This document shows positions 45,603 to 54,927 of a stretch of 64,000 nucleotides of DNA, piece after piece. The stretch spans positions 96,364 through 160,363 of the forward strand of contig NZ_POUL01000010.1 in the NCBI RefSeq assembly GCF_002890895.1. Reading direction: 5' to 3'. Source of the stretch: Stutzerimonas stutzeri. GTDB lineage: Bacteria > Pseudomonadota > Gammaproteobacteria > Pseudomonadales > Pseudomonadaceae. Under the pieces are notes generated by a model. That model was not told the DNA's origin. It searched no databases and saw only the letters and a list, made by a program, of their open reading frames with translations. A program made the position numbers and the translations under genes. Each line of letters begins with the position of its first letter. Position 1 is the first letter of the stretch.

Positions 45603-46244
45603 GTGTCCGCCTCCTCCCGCTTCCGTTTCCTGCGCACGGTGTTCGCCTGCGTGCTCGGTTCGTCGATCTTTTCGAGCCAGGCGCAGACCGCCTGCCCGGC
45701 CGGCCAGCAGCCGCTCTGCCTGGGTGCCTGCGTCTGCATGCCGGCCTCTGCGCAGCAGTCCGAAACCTTGTACGAGCAGATGCAATGGCTGGCGGCCGCG
45801 GGGCTTGAGACCTGGATCCGTCAGTCGCGCGATAGGCTGGCGTTGCAGGAGAGCCGGCCGATCCCGCTGCACATTCGCTCGCAACTGGAGCCCTATTTCG
45901 ACCTGGCGGTGCTGGAGACCGCGCGCTACCGCGTCGGTGACGACGGCGTGCTGACCGCGGCCAATACCCTGTTGCGTAACCCGGACATCGTCGCGGTAAC
46001 GCTGATCGACATCATCGTCTTCCGCAACGAGGCCGACGCCCTCGACAGCGTCGCGCTCTGGGCGCATGAGCTCAAGCACGTCGAGCAATACCTCGAATGG
46101 GGCGTGGGCGAGTTTGCCCGGCGATACACCCGCGACTACGGCAGCGTCGAGCAGCCGGGCTATGCCATGGAGCTGCAGCTCGAGCGCGAGGCGGCCCTGC
46201 GCCAAGCTGGCGAAAGCACAGCTCGGCGCCACTCAGCCGAATGA
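45603..46244 (+). CDS. Secreted DUF4157-like putative metalloprotease
   Basis: 213 residues from a GTG at 45603, with GAAGAG upstream. Signal peptide to about residue 28 (ending SSQAQT). A short Cys-rich stretch CPAGQQPLCLGACVCMP follows, with four cysteines. Near residue 157 WAHELKHVEQYLEWG gives an HExxH motif (HELKH) typical of DUF4157 and zincin-like proteins. It is probably exported and metal-binding; peptidase activity is not shown. It lies 98 bases after treS, with the inverted repeat between them. Confidence 0.72.
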   Translation: MSASSRFRFLRTVFACVLGSSIFSSQAQTACPAGQQPLCLGACVCMPASAQQSETLYEQMQWLAAAGLETWIRQSRDRLALQESRPIPLHIRSQLEPYFDLAVLETARYRVGDDGVLTAANTLLRNPDIVAVTLIDIIVFRNEADALDSVALWAHELKHVEQYLEWGVGEFARRYTRDYGSVEQPGYAMELQLEREAALRQAGESTARRHSAE

Positions 46245-46308
46245 TTTAGGCCGAGGGATCGCCTTGGATCGGCTCCGGTCACAACCTTATCGCCATGAGG
46301 AGACCGCC

Positions 46309-46491
46309 ATGTCTGTGACCGTGACCAAGCTCCGGGGCAACGATATACCCGAGGCGATGCGTGGACCCGACGTTCAGGTGGTCTTCCGCATCACCGACCA
46401 TGAGGGCAACACGCAATACCTGCTCGATGATGTGGAGGCCGCGCAAACTGCTGTGCGCGTCAGTGATGATCATCATGCAGCGAAAGAGTGA
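46309..46491 (+). CDS. Small acidic protein of unknown function (60 aa)
   Basis: 60 residues from the ATG at 46309 (MSVTVTKLRGNDIPEAMRGP), with a strong Shine-Dalgarno GAGGAG seven bases upstream. The sequence has alternating beta-type stretches (VQVVFRITDHEGNTQYLLDD) and an acidic, His-rich tail (VSDDHHAAKE). No known domain was recognised. Good ribosome site and clean boundaries suggest a real gene. It follows the DUF4157 gene by 64 bases and converges with the EAL gene. Confidence 0.65.
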   Translation: MSVTVTKLRGNDIPEAMRGPDVQVVFRITDHEGNTQYLLDDVEAAQTAVRVSDDHHAAKE

Positions 46492-46573
46492 CCGCTGCGG
46501 CCAGTGCAACGCGCGCTGGCGCCTGAGTCTCGGTCAGCGTCCGAGGCTGACCGATATGGTCTGTCGCGGTGAT

Positions 46574-48364
46574 TCAGCCTGCGCTGCCCTGAGCTGTCAG
46601 CGCGTTTTGAGCAGTCCAACCCAGTAGCAACTCGGGCGTCATGGGTCGGGCAATGTGATAACCCTGTCCCTCGTCACACCCCCACTGAGCCACCAGATCG
46701 CAGATCGCCTGGGTTTCGATGCCCTCGGCAACGACGCGCAGCTCCAGGCGCTTGGCCAGGTCGATGATGGTCCGTACCAGCCGCCGATCCTTCTCGTCGT
46801 CGCCCAGGTGGCGGATGAACGACTGATCGAGCTTGACCGTCGAGGCCGGCAGGTCGCGCAGATAGGTCCAGTTGCTGTAGCCCGTGCCGAAATCGTCGAT
46901 GGCCACCTCTACGCCCAATGAGCGCAAACGCTGCAATTGGTGGCTGACTTCATTCGGGTTTCGCATCAGCGCGCTTTCGGTGAACTCCACCTCCAGGCTT
47001 GTCGGGTCGATATGCTGGCTGTTCAGCAACTGGATGAAACGGTTGGCAAAGGCCGGACTGTCCAGGTCCGACGCCGACACGTTGATCGCCACCTTGAACC
47101 TGGCCCCCTGACGTTGCCACGCTGCCGCCTGCAGCACGGCATGCTCGGCCACCCACAGGCTCAGCTCGCGGATCAGCGCGGTCTTTTCGGCCAGCGGAAT
47201 GAATTCGGCTGGACCGATGGCGCCAAGCGTCGGGTGATCCCAACGCAGCAGCGCCTCGACCGAGGTGCAGCGCCCGTCGTTCAGGCTGATGCGCGGCTGG
47301 TAGACCAACCGCAGCTGGCCGTCGCCGTGCAGCGCCTCGGCGAGCCCCCTGAGCAAGGTGAAGGCACGCTGCTGCACGGCATCGAGTCGGGACTCGTAAG
47401 GCGACCAGCCGATGTCACGGTCGCGCGCGTCGTCAGCCGAGGTGATCGCCAGGCGCAGCCAGTCCTGCTCCAGCACCCCGCTGTGCAGCGGCAGCACGCC
47501 GAGCCCAATCTGGGTCTTGATCGGAATCGAATTGCACTGCACCGGCGCGTCGAACGCCGCGATGATCCGGTCGTAGAGTTGGGTCAGTTCACCCGACGGG
47601 CCGTCCGGGATCAGAAAGGCAAAACGGCTCGGGCTGATGCAATACAGCCCGCACGGGTCGGGAAGCTGCGCTTGCAGCGTCTGCTTCATGCGCAACATCA
47701 GCGCTTGGGCAAAGCTGTGACCCAGCACCTTGATGATGTCGTTCAGCAGCATCGGCCCGATCACATCAGCCACGACCAATACATTGCTCTGGGAGGTCGA
47801 GGCCGCCCGCGCCACGTCATCCTCGAGCCGCGAGCGGTTAAGCAGTCCGGTGGATGCGTCGATGAAGTTGGTGCGACGCAGGGTCAGGATGCGCGCCATC
47901 GTCAGCTTGGCGAAATGTTCGAGCATCGACAGTTTCTGCGGGGTCATCGCCCGCCGCGGCTGGGTGTCGATGATGCACAGGCTGCCCAGGCCCAGCCCTT
48001 CCGGCGTGACCAGGGGCATACCCGCATAGAAACGAATGCCCGGCTCACCGGTGACCAGCGGGTTGTCCTGGAAGCGTGCGTCGCGGGTGGCATCGAGCAC
48101 CTGGAACGGCTCGTTGGCGAGAATGGCGTAGGCGCAGAAGGAGTCCTGTCGCGGCGTTTCCTGCGCCAGCAGCCCGACCCGCGCGGTGAACCACTGGCGC
48201 TGTTCGTCGACGATCGAGATCAATGCGATCGGCGCCTGAAAATACTCCGCCACCATGCTCACGATGTGCTCGAACACCTCGTCGGGCGTTGTGTCCAGCC
48301 GGCACAACTGCGTCACCTGCAACTGACGCTGCGCTTCATTTATCGGGATTGGAGCACCAGCCAT
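46574..48364 (-). CDS. GAF / degenerate GGDEF / EAL cyclic-di-GMP phosphodiesterase
   Basis: 596 residues from the ATG at 48364 (MAGAPIPINEAQRQLQVTQL). A GAF sensor domain is at about 25-160 (APIALISIVDEQRQWFTARVG). A GGDEF fold at about 175-320 has the active site replaced by SPSRF, so it should not make cyclic-di-GMP. An EAL domain is at about 340-590. Its EALLRW, NVSASDL, FTESALM, DDFGTGYSN, KLDQSF and VAEGIET motifs are intact, so it should hydrolyse cyclic-di-GMP. No membrane segment. Divergent from two hybrid histidine kinases. Confidence 0.88.
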   Translation of the reverse strand: MAGAPIPINEAQRQLQVTQLCRLDTTPDEVFEHIVSMVAEYFQAPIALISIVDEQRQWFTARVGLLAQETPRQDSFCAYAILANEPFQVLDATRDARFQDNPLVTGEPGIRFYAGMPLVTPEGLGLGSLCIIDTQPRRAMTPQKLSMLEHFAKLTMARILTLRRTNFIDASTGLLNRSRLEDDVARAASTSQSNVLVVADVIGPMLLNDIIKVLGHSFAQALMLRMKQTLQAQLPDPCGLYCISPSRFAFLIPDGPSGELTQLYDRIIAAFDAPVQCNSIPIKTQIGLGVLPLHSGVLEQDWLRLAITSADDARDRDIGWSPYESRLDAVQQRAFTLLRGLAEALHGDGQLRLVYQPRISLNDGRCTSVEALLRWDHPTLGAIGPAEFIPLAEKTALIRELSLWVAEHAVLQAAAWQRQGARFKVAINVSASDLDSPAFANRFIQLLNSQHIDPTSLEVEFTESALMRNPNEVSHQLQRLRSLGVEVAIDDFGTGYSNWTYLRDLPASTVKLDQSFIRHLGDDEKDRRLVRTIIDLAKRLELRVVAEGIETQAICDLVAQWGCDEGQGYHIARPMTPELLLGWTAQNALTAQGSAG

Positions 48365-48743
48365 ACGATCACTGCCTGGAAATTCAAATGGGCCCGAACC
48401 GTCAGCGCGACGTCCGGATTGGGGTTGTACGGAGATTAGGGTCAAGCCCAAGGAGTCAGCACAACAGAACCTCTTGCCAACATATCGACCGGTGCGTTTG
48501 TTCCTTGACGAGGTGCCGACAAGAGGTGCAGTGGTGTTGGCGTGGGCGTCCTCGTCTCGGATCCACGCTCGCGTATGTGTAGGATTCTCTCTTCGGTGTC
48601 GCTCTGGAACGCCTTGGCCGCATCGTTTTCCAACCCTTATCCCTTGCAGGTGAATGCAGCCCCGGTGGGGTTCAACAGCCGACAACCATCAGCAGGATGC
48701 CGCTCACATGCCAGGTGGCGGCTCCAAAGGACGAAGCCCGGAC
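48365..48743. other. Divergent intergenic region, EAL gene / hybrid kinase
   Basis: About 380 bases between the divergent starts. No gene, repeat or clear promoter pair was recognised. An in-frame ATG at 48708 could extend the kinase by 12 residues. Confidence 0.4.
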
Positions 48744-50837
48744 ATGCCTGACGCGATAAATGAGGTGCCTGCTTTTCTCTCCGGTGGCGGGGAGATGGGG
48801 GCGTTGATGCGCAGCCATGACTGGGCGGCCACGCCGTTCGGCCCGATCGAGGATTGGCCGCAGTCGTTGCGCTCCATGGTGGGTGCCTGCCTGAATTCAC
48901 CGCTGCTGGGCACCGTGCTCTGGGGACCAGAGCTGCGAATGCTCTATAACGACGCGTACATCCCTTCCATGGCCGATCGTCATCCCGCAGCGTTGGGCCA
49001 GCCGGTGTCGGTGGTCTGGGGGGACGTCTGGGATATCGTGGCGCCACCTTTTCTTCACGCGATGCGCACGGGACAAGGCTTCGCACAGAACAGGGTCGAG
49101 CTGCCAATGGTGCGCAACGGCCAGCCTGAGGTCACCTACTGGAACATCAGCGCTACGCCGATTTTCGGTGAAGACGGCCGCATTCTCGGCCTGCTGAACC
49201 AGGGCATCGAGATCACCGGTCAGGTAATCGCCGAGCAGCAGCGCCTGGTCGTTAAACAGCAATTGCGTGACATGAACGAGCAGTTGGTCCACGAGGTTGC
49301 CATCCGAACGGAGGAGCGCAACCTGATGTGGGACACCTCGCCCGACTTGATGGTGGTGATCAACTTCGAGGGGATCTTCCAGCGTGTGAATCCGGCATGG
49401 ACGACCGTGCTTGGCTACCAGCCTGAAGAGTTGATCGGACACCACGTCAACGAGTTCATCACCGAAGAAGACCATCCACGTACCGTTGATGCCTACTTGG
49501 CCACGGCCGTTGGCGACCAGGTTCGGATCGTCAATCGCTACCGGCACAAGAGCGGGACTGAACACTGGATTTCATGGGTCGCCGCCCCGTCGGGTGACAG
49601 GACGTACGCCACCGGCCGAGACATCACCGAGGAAAGGGCGCGACAGGCGCAGCTCGAATCGACCCATGATCAGCTGCGTCAGGCACAGAAAATGGAAGCC
49701 GTTGGCCAGCTCACCGGCGGCCTGGCACACGACTTCAACAACCTGCTCGCAGGCATCTCGGTCAGCTTGGAAATGATCGAGACCCGCGTCAGGCAGGATC
49801 GCCTCGGCGACGTTGCGAAGTACCTGCTGGTCGCTCAGAGTGCCACCAAGCGGGCCGCAGCGCTGACTCATCGTCTGTTGGCCTTTTCCCGTCGGCAGAC
49901 CCTGGCGCCCAAGGCCATAGATGCCGGCAAGCTGGTCAGCGGCATGCTCGACATGGTCCAGCGCACCGTCGGACCGAACGTGGTGGTGGAGAGCTTCTGC
50001 ACAGCGGATTTGTGGACAGCGCTGGTCGATCCGTCACAACTGGAAAACGCGCTGCTCAACCTGTGTCTCAATGCCCGCGATGCCATGCCCGAGGGCGGTC
50101 GCATCACGGTTGAAACCGGCAACCGGGTTTTCGATGCCGCGAGCGCCAGCCAGCACGACATTCCAAAAGGTGAGTACCTGGCGATCCGGGTCACCGATAG
50201 CGGCACCGGCATGTCGCCCGAGGTGCTGGCCAAGGCGTTCGATCCGTTTTTCACCACCAAGCCGATGGGCGAAGGCACCGGCCTTGGCCTGTCGATGATC
50301 TACGGCTTCACCCAGCAATCGGGTGGTCAGGTACGTATCTACTCAAAGCTGGGTACCGGCACCACGGTCAGCCTTTATCTGCCGCGCTACCTCGGCACGG
50401 CCGAAGGCGAGAGCGGCTCACCCGGCTTGCCACCCATCCTGCCTGCGCAGCGAGGCGAAACGGTGCTCGTAGTCGATGACGAGCCGACGGTGCGCTTATT
50501 GGTCACCGATCTCCTAGGAGAGCTCGGTTATCGCGCTATTGAGGTGGCGGACGGCATAGCCGGGCTCGAAGTGCTGCAATCGGGTGTACACATCGATTTG
50601 CTGGTCACCGATGTCGGTCTGCCCGGCGGCATGAACGGGCTGCAGCTCGCCAACGCCGGCCGCCTCAGTCGGCCCGATCTGCGCGTGCTGTTCATCACCG
50701 GGTATGCCGAGAGTGCCGTGTTCCACAACGGTCGGCTTGAATCGGGTATGGCGGTACTTACCAAGCCGTTCTCGGTCAACGACTTGGCCGAGCGGATGCA
50801 CGAGCTCATCGGGCAGTCGACCGCGCTGCGCGGCTGA
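48744..50837 (+). CDS. PAS-containing hybrid histidine kinase
   Basis: 697 residues from the ATG at 48744 (MPDAINEVPAFLSGGGEMG); an ATG at 48708 is possible. Two PAS-type sensor regions (about 20-165 and 200-310) are followed by a HisKA dimerisation domain with the phospho-accepting His in GLAHDFNNLL (about residue 340). A HATPase domain (NLCLNARDAMPEGG, DSGTGMSPE, GEGTGLGLSM) comes next. A C-terminal receiver domain has the acceptor Asp in LLVTDVGLPGG and the Lys in LTKPFSV. No membrane segment, so a cytoplasmic sensor. No partner output regulator is nearby. Strongly similar in its C-terminal half to the kinase at 51374. Confidence 0.9.
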   Translation: MPDAINEVPAFLSGGGEMGALMRSHDWAATPFGPIEDWPQSLRSMVGACLNSPLLGTVLWGPELRMLYNDAYIPSMADRHPAALGQPVSVVWGDVWDIVAPPFLHAMRTGQGFAQNRVELPMVRNGQPEVTYWNISATPIFGEDGRILGLLNQGIEITGQVIAEQQRLVVKQQLRDMNEQLVHEVAIRTEERNLMWDTSPDLMVVINFEGIFQRVNPAWTTVLGYQPEELIGHHVNEFITEEDHPRTVDAYLATAVGDQVRIVNRYRHKSGTEHWISWVAAPSGDRTYATGRDITEERARQAQLESTHDQLRQAQKMEAVGQLTGGLAHDFNNLLAGISVSLEMIETRVRQDRLGDVAKYLLVAQSATKRAAALTHRLLAFSRRQTLAPKAIDAGKLVSGMLDMVQRTVGPNVVVESFCTADLWTALVDPSQLENALLNLCLNARDAMPEGGRITVETGNRVFDAASASQHDIPKGEYLAIRVTDSGTGMSPEVLAKAFDPFFTTKPMGEGTGLGLSMIYGFTQQSGGQVRIYSKLGTGTTVSLYLPRYLGTAEGESGSPGLPPILPAQRGETVLVVDDEPTVRLLVTDLLGELGYRAIEVADGIAGLEVLQSGVHIDLLVTDVGLPGGMNGLQLANAGRLSRPDLRVLFITGYAESAVFHNGRLESGMAVLTKPFSVNDLAERMHELIGQSTALRG

Positions 50838-50994
50838 ATTCCTACCCTTTCGCTAGGGCTTTCGTCGGCTAACCTGTTTTGCACTGGAACCATCTGCCCG
50901 CTCCTTGCCTCTGCTGAATACCCGGTGAGAAAGCACCGAACCGAACCGAGACGCCTTGCAACGGCGCTTCGGCCAGCACAGCGAGGGTAACTAG

Positions 50995-51189
50995 ATGGCT
51001 GACGAACAGCGTATCCGCGAACGCGCCCACGAAATATGGGAAGCCAAGGGCCGTCCCGAAGGTCAGGAGCAGGAGCACTGGGCGCAGGCCCGTGACGAGT
51101 TGGAGCCCTTCTACAAGGAAGGCGATGCCACCGCAGGCAGCGTCGAGAGCAGCGTCGCGATTCCAATGCCCAAGCGTGAAGACGGGTAA
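50995..51189 (+). CDS. DUF2934 small protein
   Basis: 64 residues, starting MADEQRIRERAHEIWEAKGRPEGQ. The RIRERAHEIWE-xxGRPEG-xxxHWxQA pattern is characteristic of DUF2934, a small soluble helical protein of unknown role common in proteobacteria. It stands alone between the two hybrid kinases, on the same strand. Confidence 0.8.
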   Translation: MADEQRIRERAHEIWEAKGRPEGQEQEHWAQARDELEPFYKEGDATAGSVESSVAIPMPKREDG

Positions 51190-51373
51190 TGATTTGCCTC
51201 TGGCTCAGGTCCGATGCCACCCCGACCAGCACCGAACACGGCGTGGCATACGCCCATGCGGTGGGGTCGGCCCTGATCAGTCATGGCGACCGATGGAAAC
51301 TTGGTCGCTTCTCCGCCTTGTCGGTTTACTCGCCGCTCAGCGCCAAAACCATCCATAAGGCCCGACCGTCCCG

Positions 51374-53419
51374 ATGAAACAGCCACTCGACTTTCAGGCA
51401 ATCTTCGAAGCCCTTCCCAATATCAACCTGATCCTCTCCGCAGACCCGGAGTTCATCATGTTGGCAGCCAGTGAAGTACGGTTGCAGGCGACCAATATCA
51501 GCCGCGAGGATTGCATCGGTCGCTCGATTTTCGAGGTCTTCGGCAACAACCCGGACGAAACGGCTGCCTCCGGGCCCGGAGTATTGCGCGCATCGCTTGA
51601 GCGGGTGCTGGAGACCCGCGCGCCGGATCGCATGGCGACCACCAAGTACGACATTCCCCGGCGTGCGTCCGAAGGCGGTGGTTTCGAGGTGCGTTACTGG
51701 AATCCGATCAACGTGCCGGTGCTGGACGAAAAGGGAGAGGTCACCTGCATCATCCACCAGACGCAGGATGTCACCGAGCAGGTGCTCAGGCAGGACGCTG
51801 CCACCCTGAGCCATTCCGAAGAGCGATTTCGCGCCGCCCTGCTGGCCTCAGGTACCGGCACTTTCACCTGGTATCTGGACGATGGCGGTTTCTACCTCGA
51901 CAGTGCGCTGGAACAGATTCTTCAGTTGCCACTGGGGATGAAGCTCGACACGATCGAGCGCTTTATCGAGCAGGTGCACCCAGATGACCGCACGCAGGTG
52001 CGCTTCGTCTTCAACAACCAAAGCCAGGCTCAGGACGTTGCCGTGGAGTTTCGTCTGGCCCGGCCGGGCCCGCAGCAATGGCTGGCCTGCAAGGCCAAAA
52101 CCTTTCGCGATGCCAGCGGCATGGTCGCCTACATGGCCGGTGCTTGCACCGACGTCAGCGCCCGCAGACACGCCGAAGACGCCCTGCGCATCAGCGAGAC
52201 CCGGCTGCGCCAACTCAACGAAGACCTCGAAGCCCGCGTGGCCGCGGAAGTCGCCAAGCACCGCCAGACCGAGGACGCGCTACGTCAGGCGCAGAAGATG
52301 GATGCCGTCGGCCAGCTCACCGGCGGCATTGCTCACGACTTCAACAACCTGCTGACCGGCATCATCGGCAGTCTTGACCTCATGCAGCGGCGCCACGCGC
52401 GCGGCGAGCAGGATCACGAGCGTTACATCAACGCCGCCGTTAATTCCGCCCAGCGCGCCGCGGCGCTGACGCAACGCCTGCTGGCCTTCTCCCGTCAGCA
52501 GGCTCTCGACCTCAGGCCGGTGGACGTCAACCAGATGGTCGCCTCGCTGGAAGACCTGCTCCATCGCACCACCGGCGAGAACATCGCAGTGGTCACCCAG
52601 CTCAGCGTCGGGTTGCCGCCTGCCTGTATGGACATGAACCAGCTGGAAAGCGCCGTCATCAACCTGGTGATCAACGCACGCGATTCCATGCCCCACGGCG
52701 GCCGGGTCACCCTGGCCACCCGCAGTGTCCAGATCGGCAGCGAGCCGGATCCCGCCCGGCGCGGCCTGACCGAAGGCGACTACGTGCTGCTGTCGGTAAC
52801 CGACACCGGTACCGGCATGACGCCGGAAGTGGTCGAGCGCGCCTTCGAGCCCTTCTTTACTACCAAGCCGATCGGCCAGGGCACCGGCCTCGGGCTTTCC
52901 ATGGTGTACGGCTACATCAAGCAGGCCAAAGGTTACATACAGCTTGAGTCCAAGCCCTTCGATGGCACCAGCGTTTACCTCTACTTGCCGGTCCACCACG
53001 GCGCCATGAGCCCGGTAAAAGTGGAGCCTGAGCGCACGCCACAGGGCACTGGCGAAACCATCCTTGTGGTTGAGGACGAGCCCGTGGTTCGCTCGTTGGT
53101 GGTCGAAGTGCTCAATGACCTTGGCTACGAAACACTTGAAGCCGGCGAAGCCTCCGAAGCGCTGGAGATCACCGAAAGCCAGCAGCGGATCGACCTGATG
53201 GTTTCTGACGTTGGCCTGCCCGGCATGAACGGCCGGCAGCTGGCCGAAATCGTCCGCCAGCAACGTCCCGGGCTGAAAGTGCTCTTCGCCACCGGCTATG
53301 CCGAAAGCTTCGCCGCCAATGACCTGCTTGGCCCTGACATGGCTGTGATGACCAAACCGTTCGCCATCGACGCCTTTGCCCTCAAGGTCGGGGAAATGCT
53401 GAGTCCGCATGGCCGTTGA
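51374..53419 (+). CDS. PAS-containing hybrid histidine kinase, paralogue of the upstream kinase
   Basis: 681 residues from the ATG at 51374 (MKQPLDFQAIFEALPNINLI). PAS domains are at about 5-140 (ending in TQDVTEQ) and 150-270 (ending in CTDVSARRHAEDAL). A short coiled coil (about 275-310) leads to HisKA with His in GGIAHDFNNLL. The HATPase domain has NLVINARDSMPHGG and GQGTGLGLSMVYGY. The receiver has LMVSDVGLPGMNG and MTKPFAI. The HisKA-to-REC half follows the same pattern as the kinase at 48744, implying duplication with divergence of the sensor half. A perfect hairpin (53421-53440) follows the stop. Confidence 0.9.
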   Translation: MKQPLDFQAIFEALPNINLILSADPEFIMLAASEVRLQATNISREDCIGRSIFEVFGNNPDETAASGPGVLRASLERVLETRAPDRMATTKYDIPRRASEGGGFEVRYWNPINVPVLDEKGEVTCIIHQTQDVTEQVLRQDAATLSHSEERFRAALLASGTGTFTWYLDDGGFYLDSALEQILQLPLGMKLDTIERFIEQVHPDDRTQVRFVFNNQSQAQDVAVEFRLARPGPQQWLACKAKTFRDASGMVAYMAGACTDVSARRHAEDALRISETRLRQLNEDLEARVAAEVAKHRQTEDALRQAQKMDAVGQLTGGIAHDFNNLLTGIIGSLDLMQRRHARGEQDHERYINAAVNSAQRAAALTQRLLAFSRQQALDLRPVDVNQMVASLEDLLHRTTGENIAVVTQLSVGLPPACMDMNQLESAVINLVINARDSMPHGGRVTLATRSVQIGSEPDPARRGLTEGDYVLLSVTDTGTGMTPEVVERAFEPFFTTKPIGQGTGLGLSMVYGYIKQAKGYIQLESKPFDGTSVYLYLPVHHGAMSPVKVEPERTPQGTGETILVVEDEPVVRSLVVEVLNDLGYETLEAGEASEALEITESQQRIDLMVSDVGLPGMNGRQLAEIVRQQRPGLKVLFATGYAESFAANDLLGPDMAVMTKPFAIDAFALKVGEMLSPHGR

Positions 53420-53420
53420 G

Positions 53421-53440
53421 CCGCGCTCGCTACAGCGCGG
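53421..53440 (+). terminator. Hairpin after hybrid kinase
   Basis: CCGCGCT (53421-53427) pairs with AGCGCGG (53434-53440), directly after the stop. No T run. A second hairpin, GTTGCGCT/AGCGCAAC (53483-53510), follows in the same 280-base spacer, which shows no gene. Confidence 0.45.
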
Positions 53441-53700
53441 TTCGGGCACGGGTTTGCTGAATTGCGCCAGCGGCGCCTAGCCGTTGCGCTACGTTTCAGC
53501 TAAGCGCAACGCTTGCCCTGAACAATCAAGGTTGGCGCCGCGACACGCGGGCACTACCGTGTACCGACCAGACCATTCAATCAACGCGGCCACACAGCCC
53601 CAGTGAACCGCTAGCGAGCGAACGTCAGGCTGCTCGGAACGCAGCATGGCTGAGCGCAGCAGATTCACAGGGTCCGGCCCCTCGAAAGGAGAAACAGCTG

Positions 53701-54699
53701 ATGAGTGCAGAAACCATGCGACATATCGATCACCGTCCCGGCGGCGGCGCCGAGTGCCTGCGGATGGCCGAAGGGCCCGTGCCTGAGCCCGGCCCGCAGG
53801 ATGTGCTGGTGCGTGTGGCCTACGCCGGCATCAACCGCCCGGACGTGTTCCAGCGCTCCGGCAGCTACCCGCCTCCGCCTGACGCCTCGCCGCTGCTCGG
53901 CCTGGAAATCTCCGGCGAAATCGTCGCCGTTGGCGCTGACGTCCGCGGCTGGAAAGTCGGCGATCAGGTCTGCGCCCTGACCCCTGGCGGTGGCTACGCC
54001 GAATACTGCGTGGCGCCGGCCGAACACTGCCTGCCAGTGCCCGCCGGGCTGTCGCTGCTGGAAGCGGCCGCCCTGCCGGAAACCTACTTCACCGTGTGGA
54101 GCAACGTGTTCGAGCGCGGTCGCCTGCAGCCCGGCGAAGCCTTCCTGGTACACGGCGGCTCCAGCGGCATCGGCCTGACCGCCATCCAGCTGGCCAAGCA
54201 GTTCGGCGCCACCGTCTTCACCACCGTCGGCAGCAGCGAAAAGGCCGACGCCTGCCGGCGTGCCGGTGCGGACCGGGTGATCAACTACCACGAAGAAGAC
54301 TTCGTCGACGTGCTCAAGCAAGCCACCGACGGCAACGGCGTCGACGTCATCCTCGACATGGTCGGCGGCGACTACATCCCCCGCAACGTCAAATCCCTCG
54401 CCGTGGAAGGCCGCCTGGTACAGATCGCCTTCCTCAAGGGCAGCCGCGTCGAACTCGACACCATGCCGATCATGCGCAAGCGCCTGACCTTCACCGGCTC
54501 CACCCTACGCCCCCGCAGCCGCGAGGAAAAAGCCGACATCGCCAAGGCGCTGCATGACAAGGTCTGGCCCCTGCTCGACCAGGGCCTGTGCCACCCCGTG
54601 ATCCACGCCACCTTTCCCCTCGCCGAAGCGGCCGAAGCGCACCGGCTGATGGAAAGCAGCAAGCACATCGGCAAGATCATGTTGGAGGTTGGGCAGTAA
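53701..54699 (+). CDS. NAD(P)H quinone oxidoreductase, PIG3 family
   Basis: 332 residues from the ATG at 53701 with Shine-Dalgarno AAAGGAGA. MDR-type fold without zinc: RVAYAGINRPDVFQRSGSYPPPP is the PIG3-subfamily substrate loop. VHGGSSGIGLTAIQLAKQFGA is the nucleotide-binding loop, and FTGSTLRPRSREEKADIAKAL is a PIG3 hallmark. It probably reduces quinones with NADPH. Only distantly related to the qor gene at 37923. Monocistronic by context. Confidence 0.9.
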   Translation: MSAETMRHIDHRPGGGAECLRMAEGPVPEPGPQDVLVRVAYAGINRPDVFQRSGSYPPPPDASPLLGLEISGEIVAVGADVRGWKVGDQVCALTPGGGYAEYCVAPAEHCLPVPAGLSLLEAAALPETYFTVWSNVFERGRLQPGEAFLVHGGSSGIGLTAIQLAKQFGATVFTTVGSSEKADACRRAGADRVINYHEEDFVDVLKQATDGNGVDVILDMVGGDYIPRNVKSLAVEGRLVQIAFLKGSRVELDTMPIMRKRLTFTGSTLRPRSREEKADIAKALHDKVWPLLDQGLCHPVIHATFPLAEAAEAHRLMESSKHIGKIMLEVGQ

Positions 54700-54927
54700 C
54701 CCGATCGGCGCTCGTCCTGATTAGGTTCGAGCGCTACTGTGGCCACAGATAGTCGATGACCGGACAAAAGGTGCGGATTAACCCTGTCGAACGCTTTACG
54801 GGGTTTGTTCGCGCCGGTAACGTGACGAGCACTGCAGGATTTGCGCAACTGATCACACTCCCCGCCCTGGCTTAAGCCCAGCGGTCAGAACAATGGGGCA
54901 ATCGCCCGAACACCACGGAAGGTACAG

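Noticed and set aside
46937..48439. 500-codon plus-strand frame opposite the EAL gene
   Set aside because: Antisense shadow, rich in Gln, Arg and His, no domain; the minus frame carries all EAL motifs.
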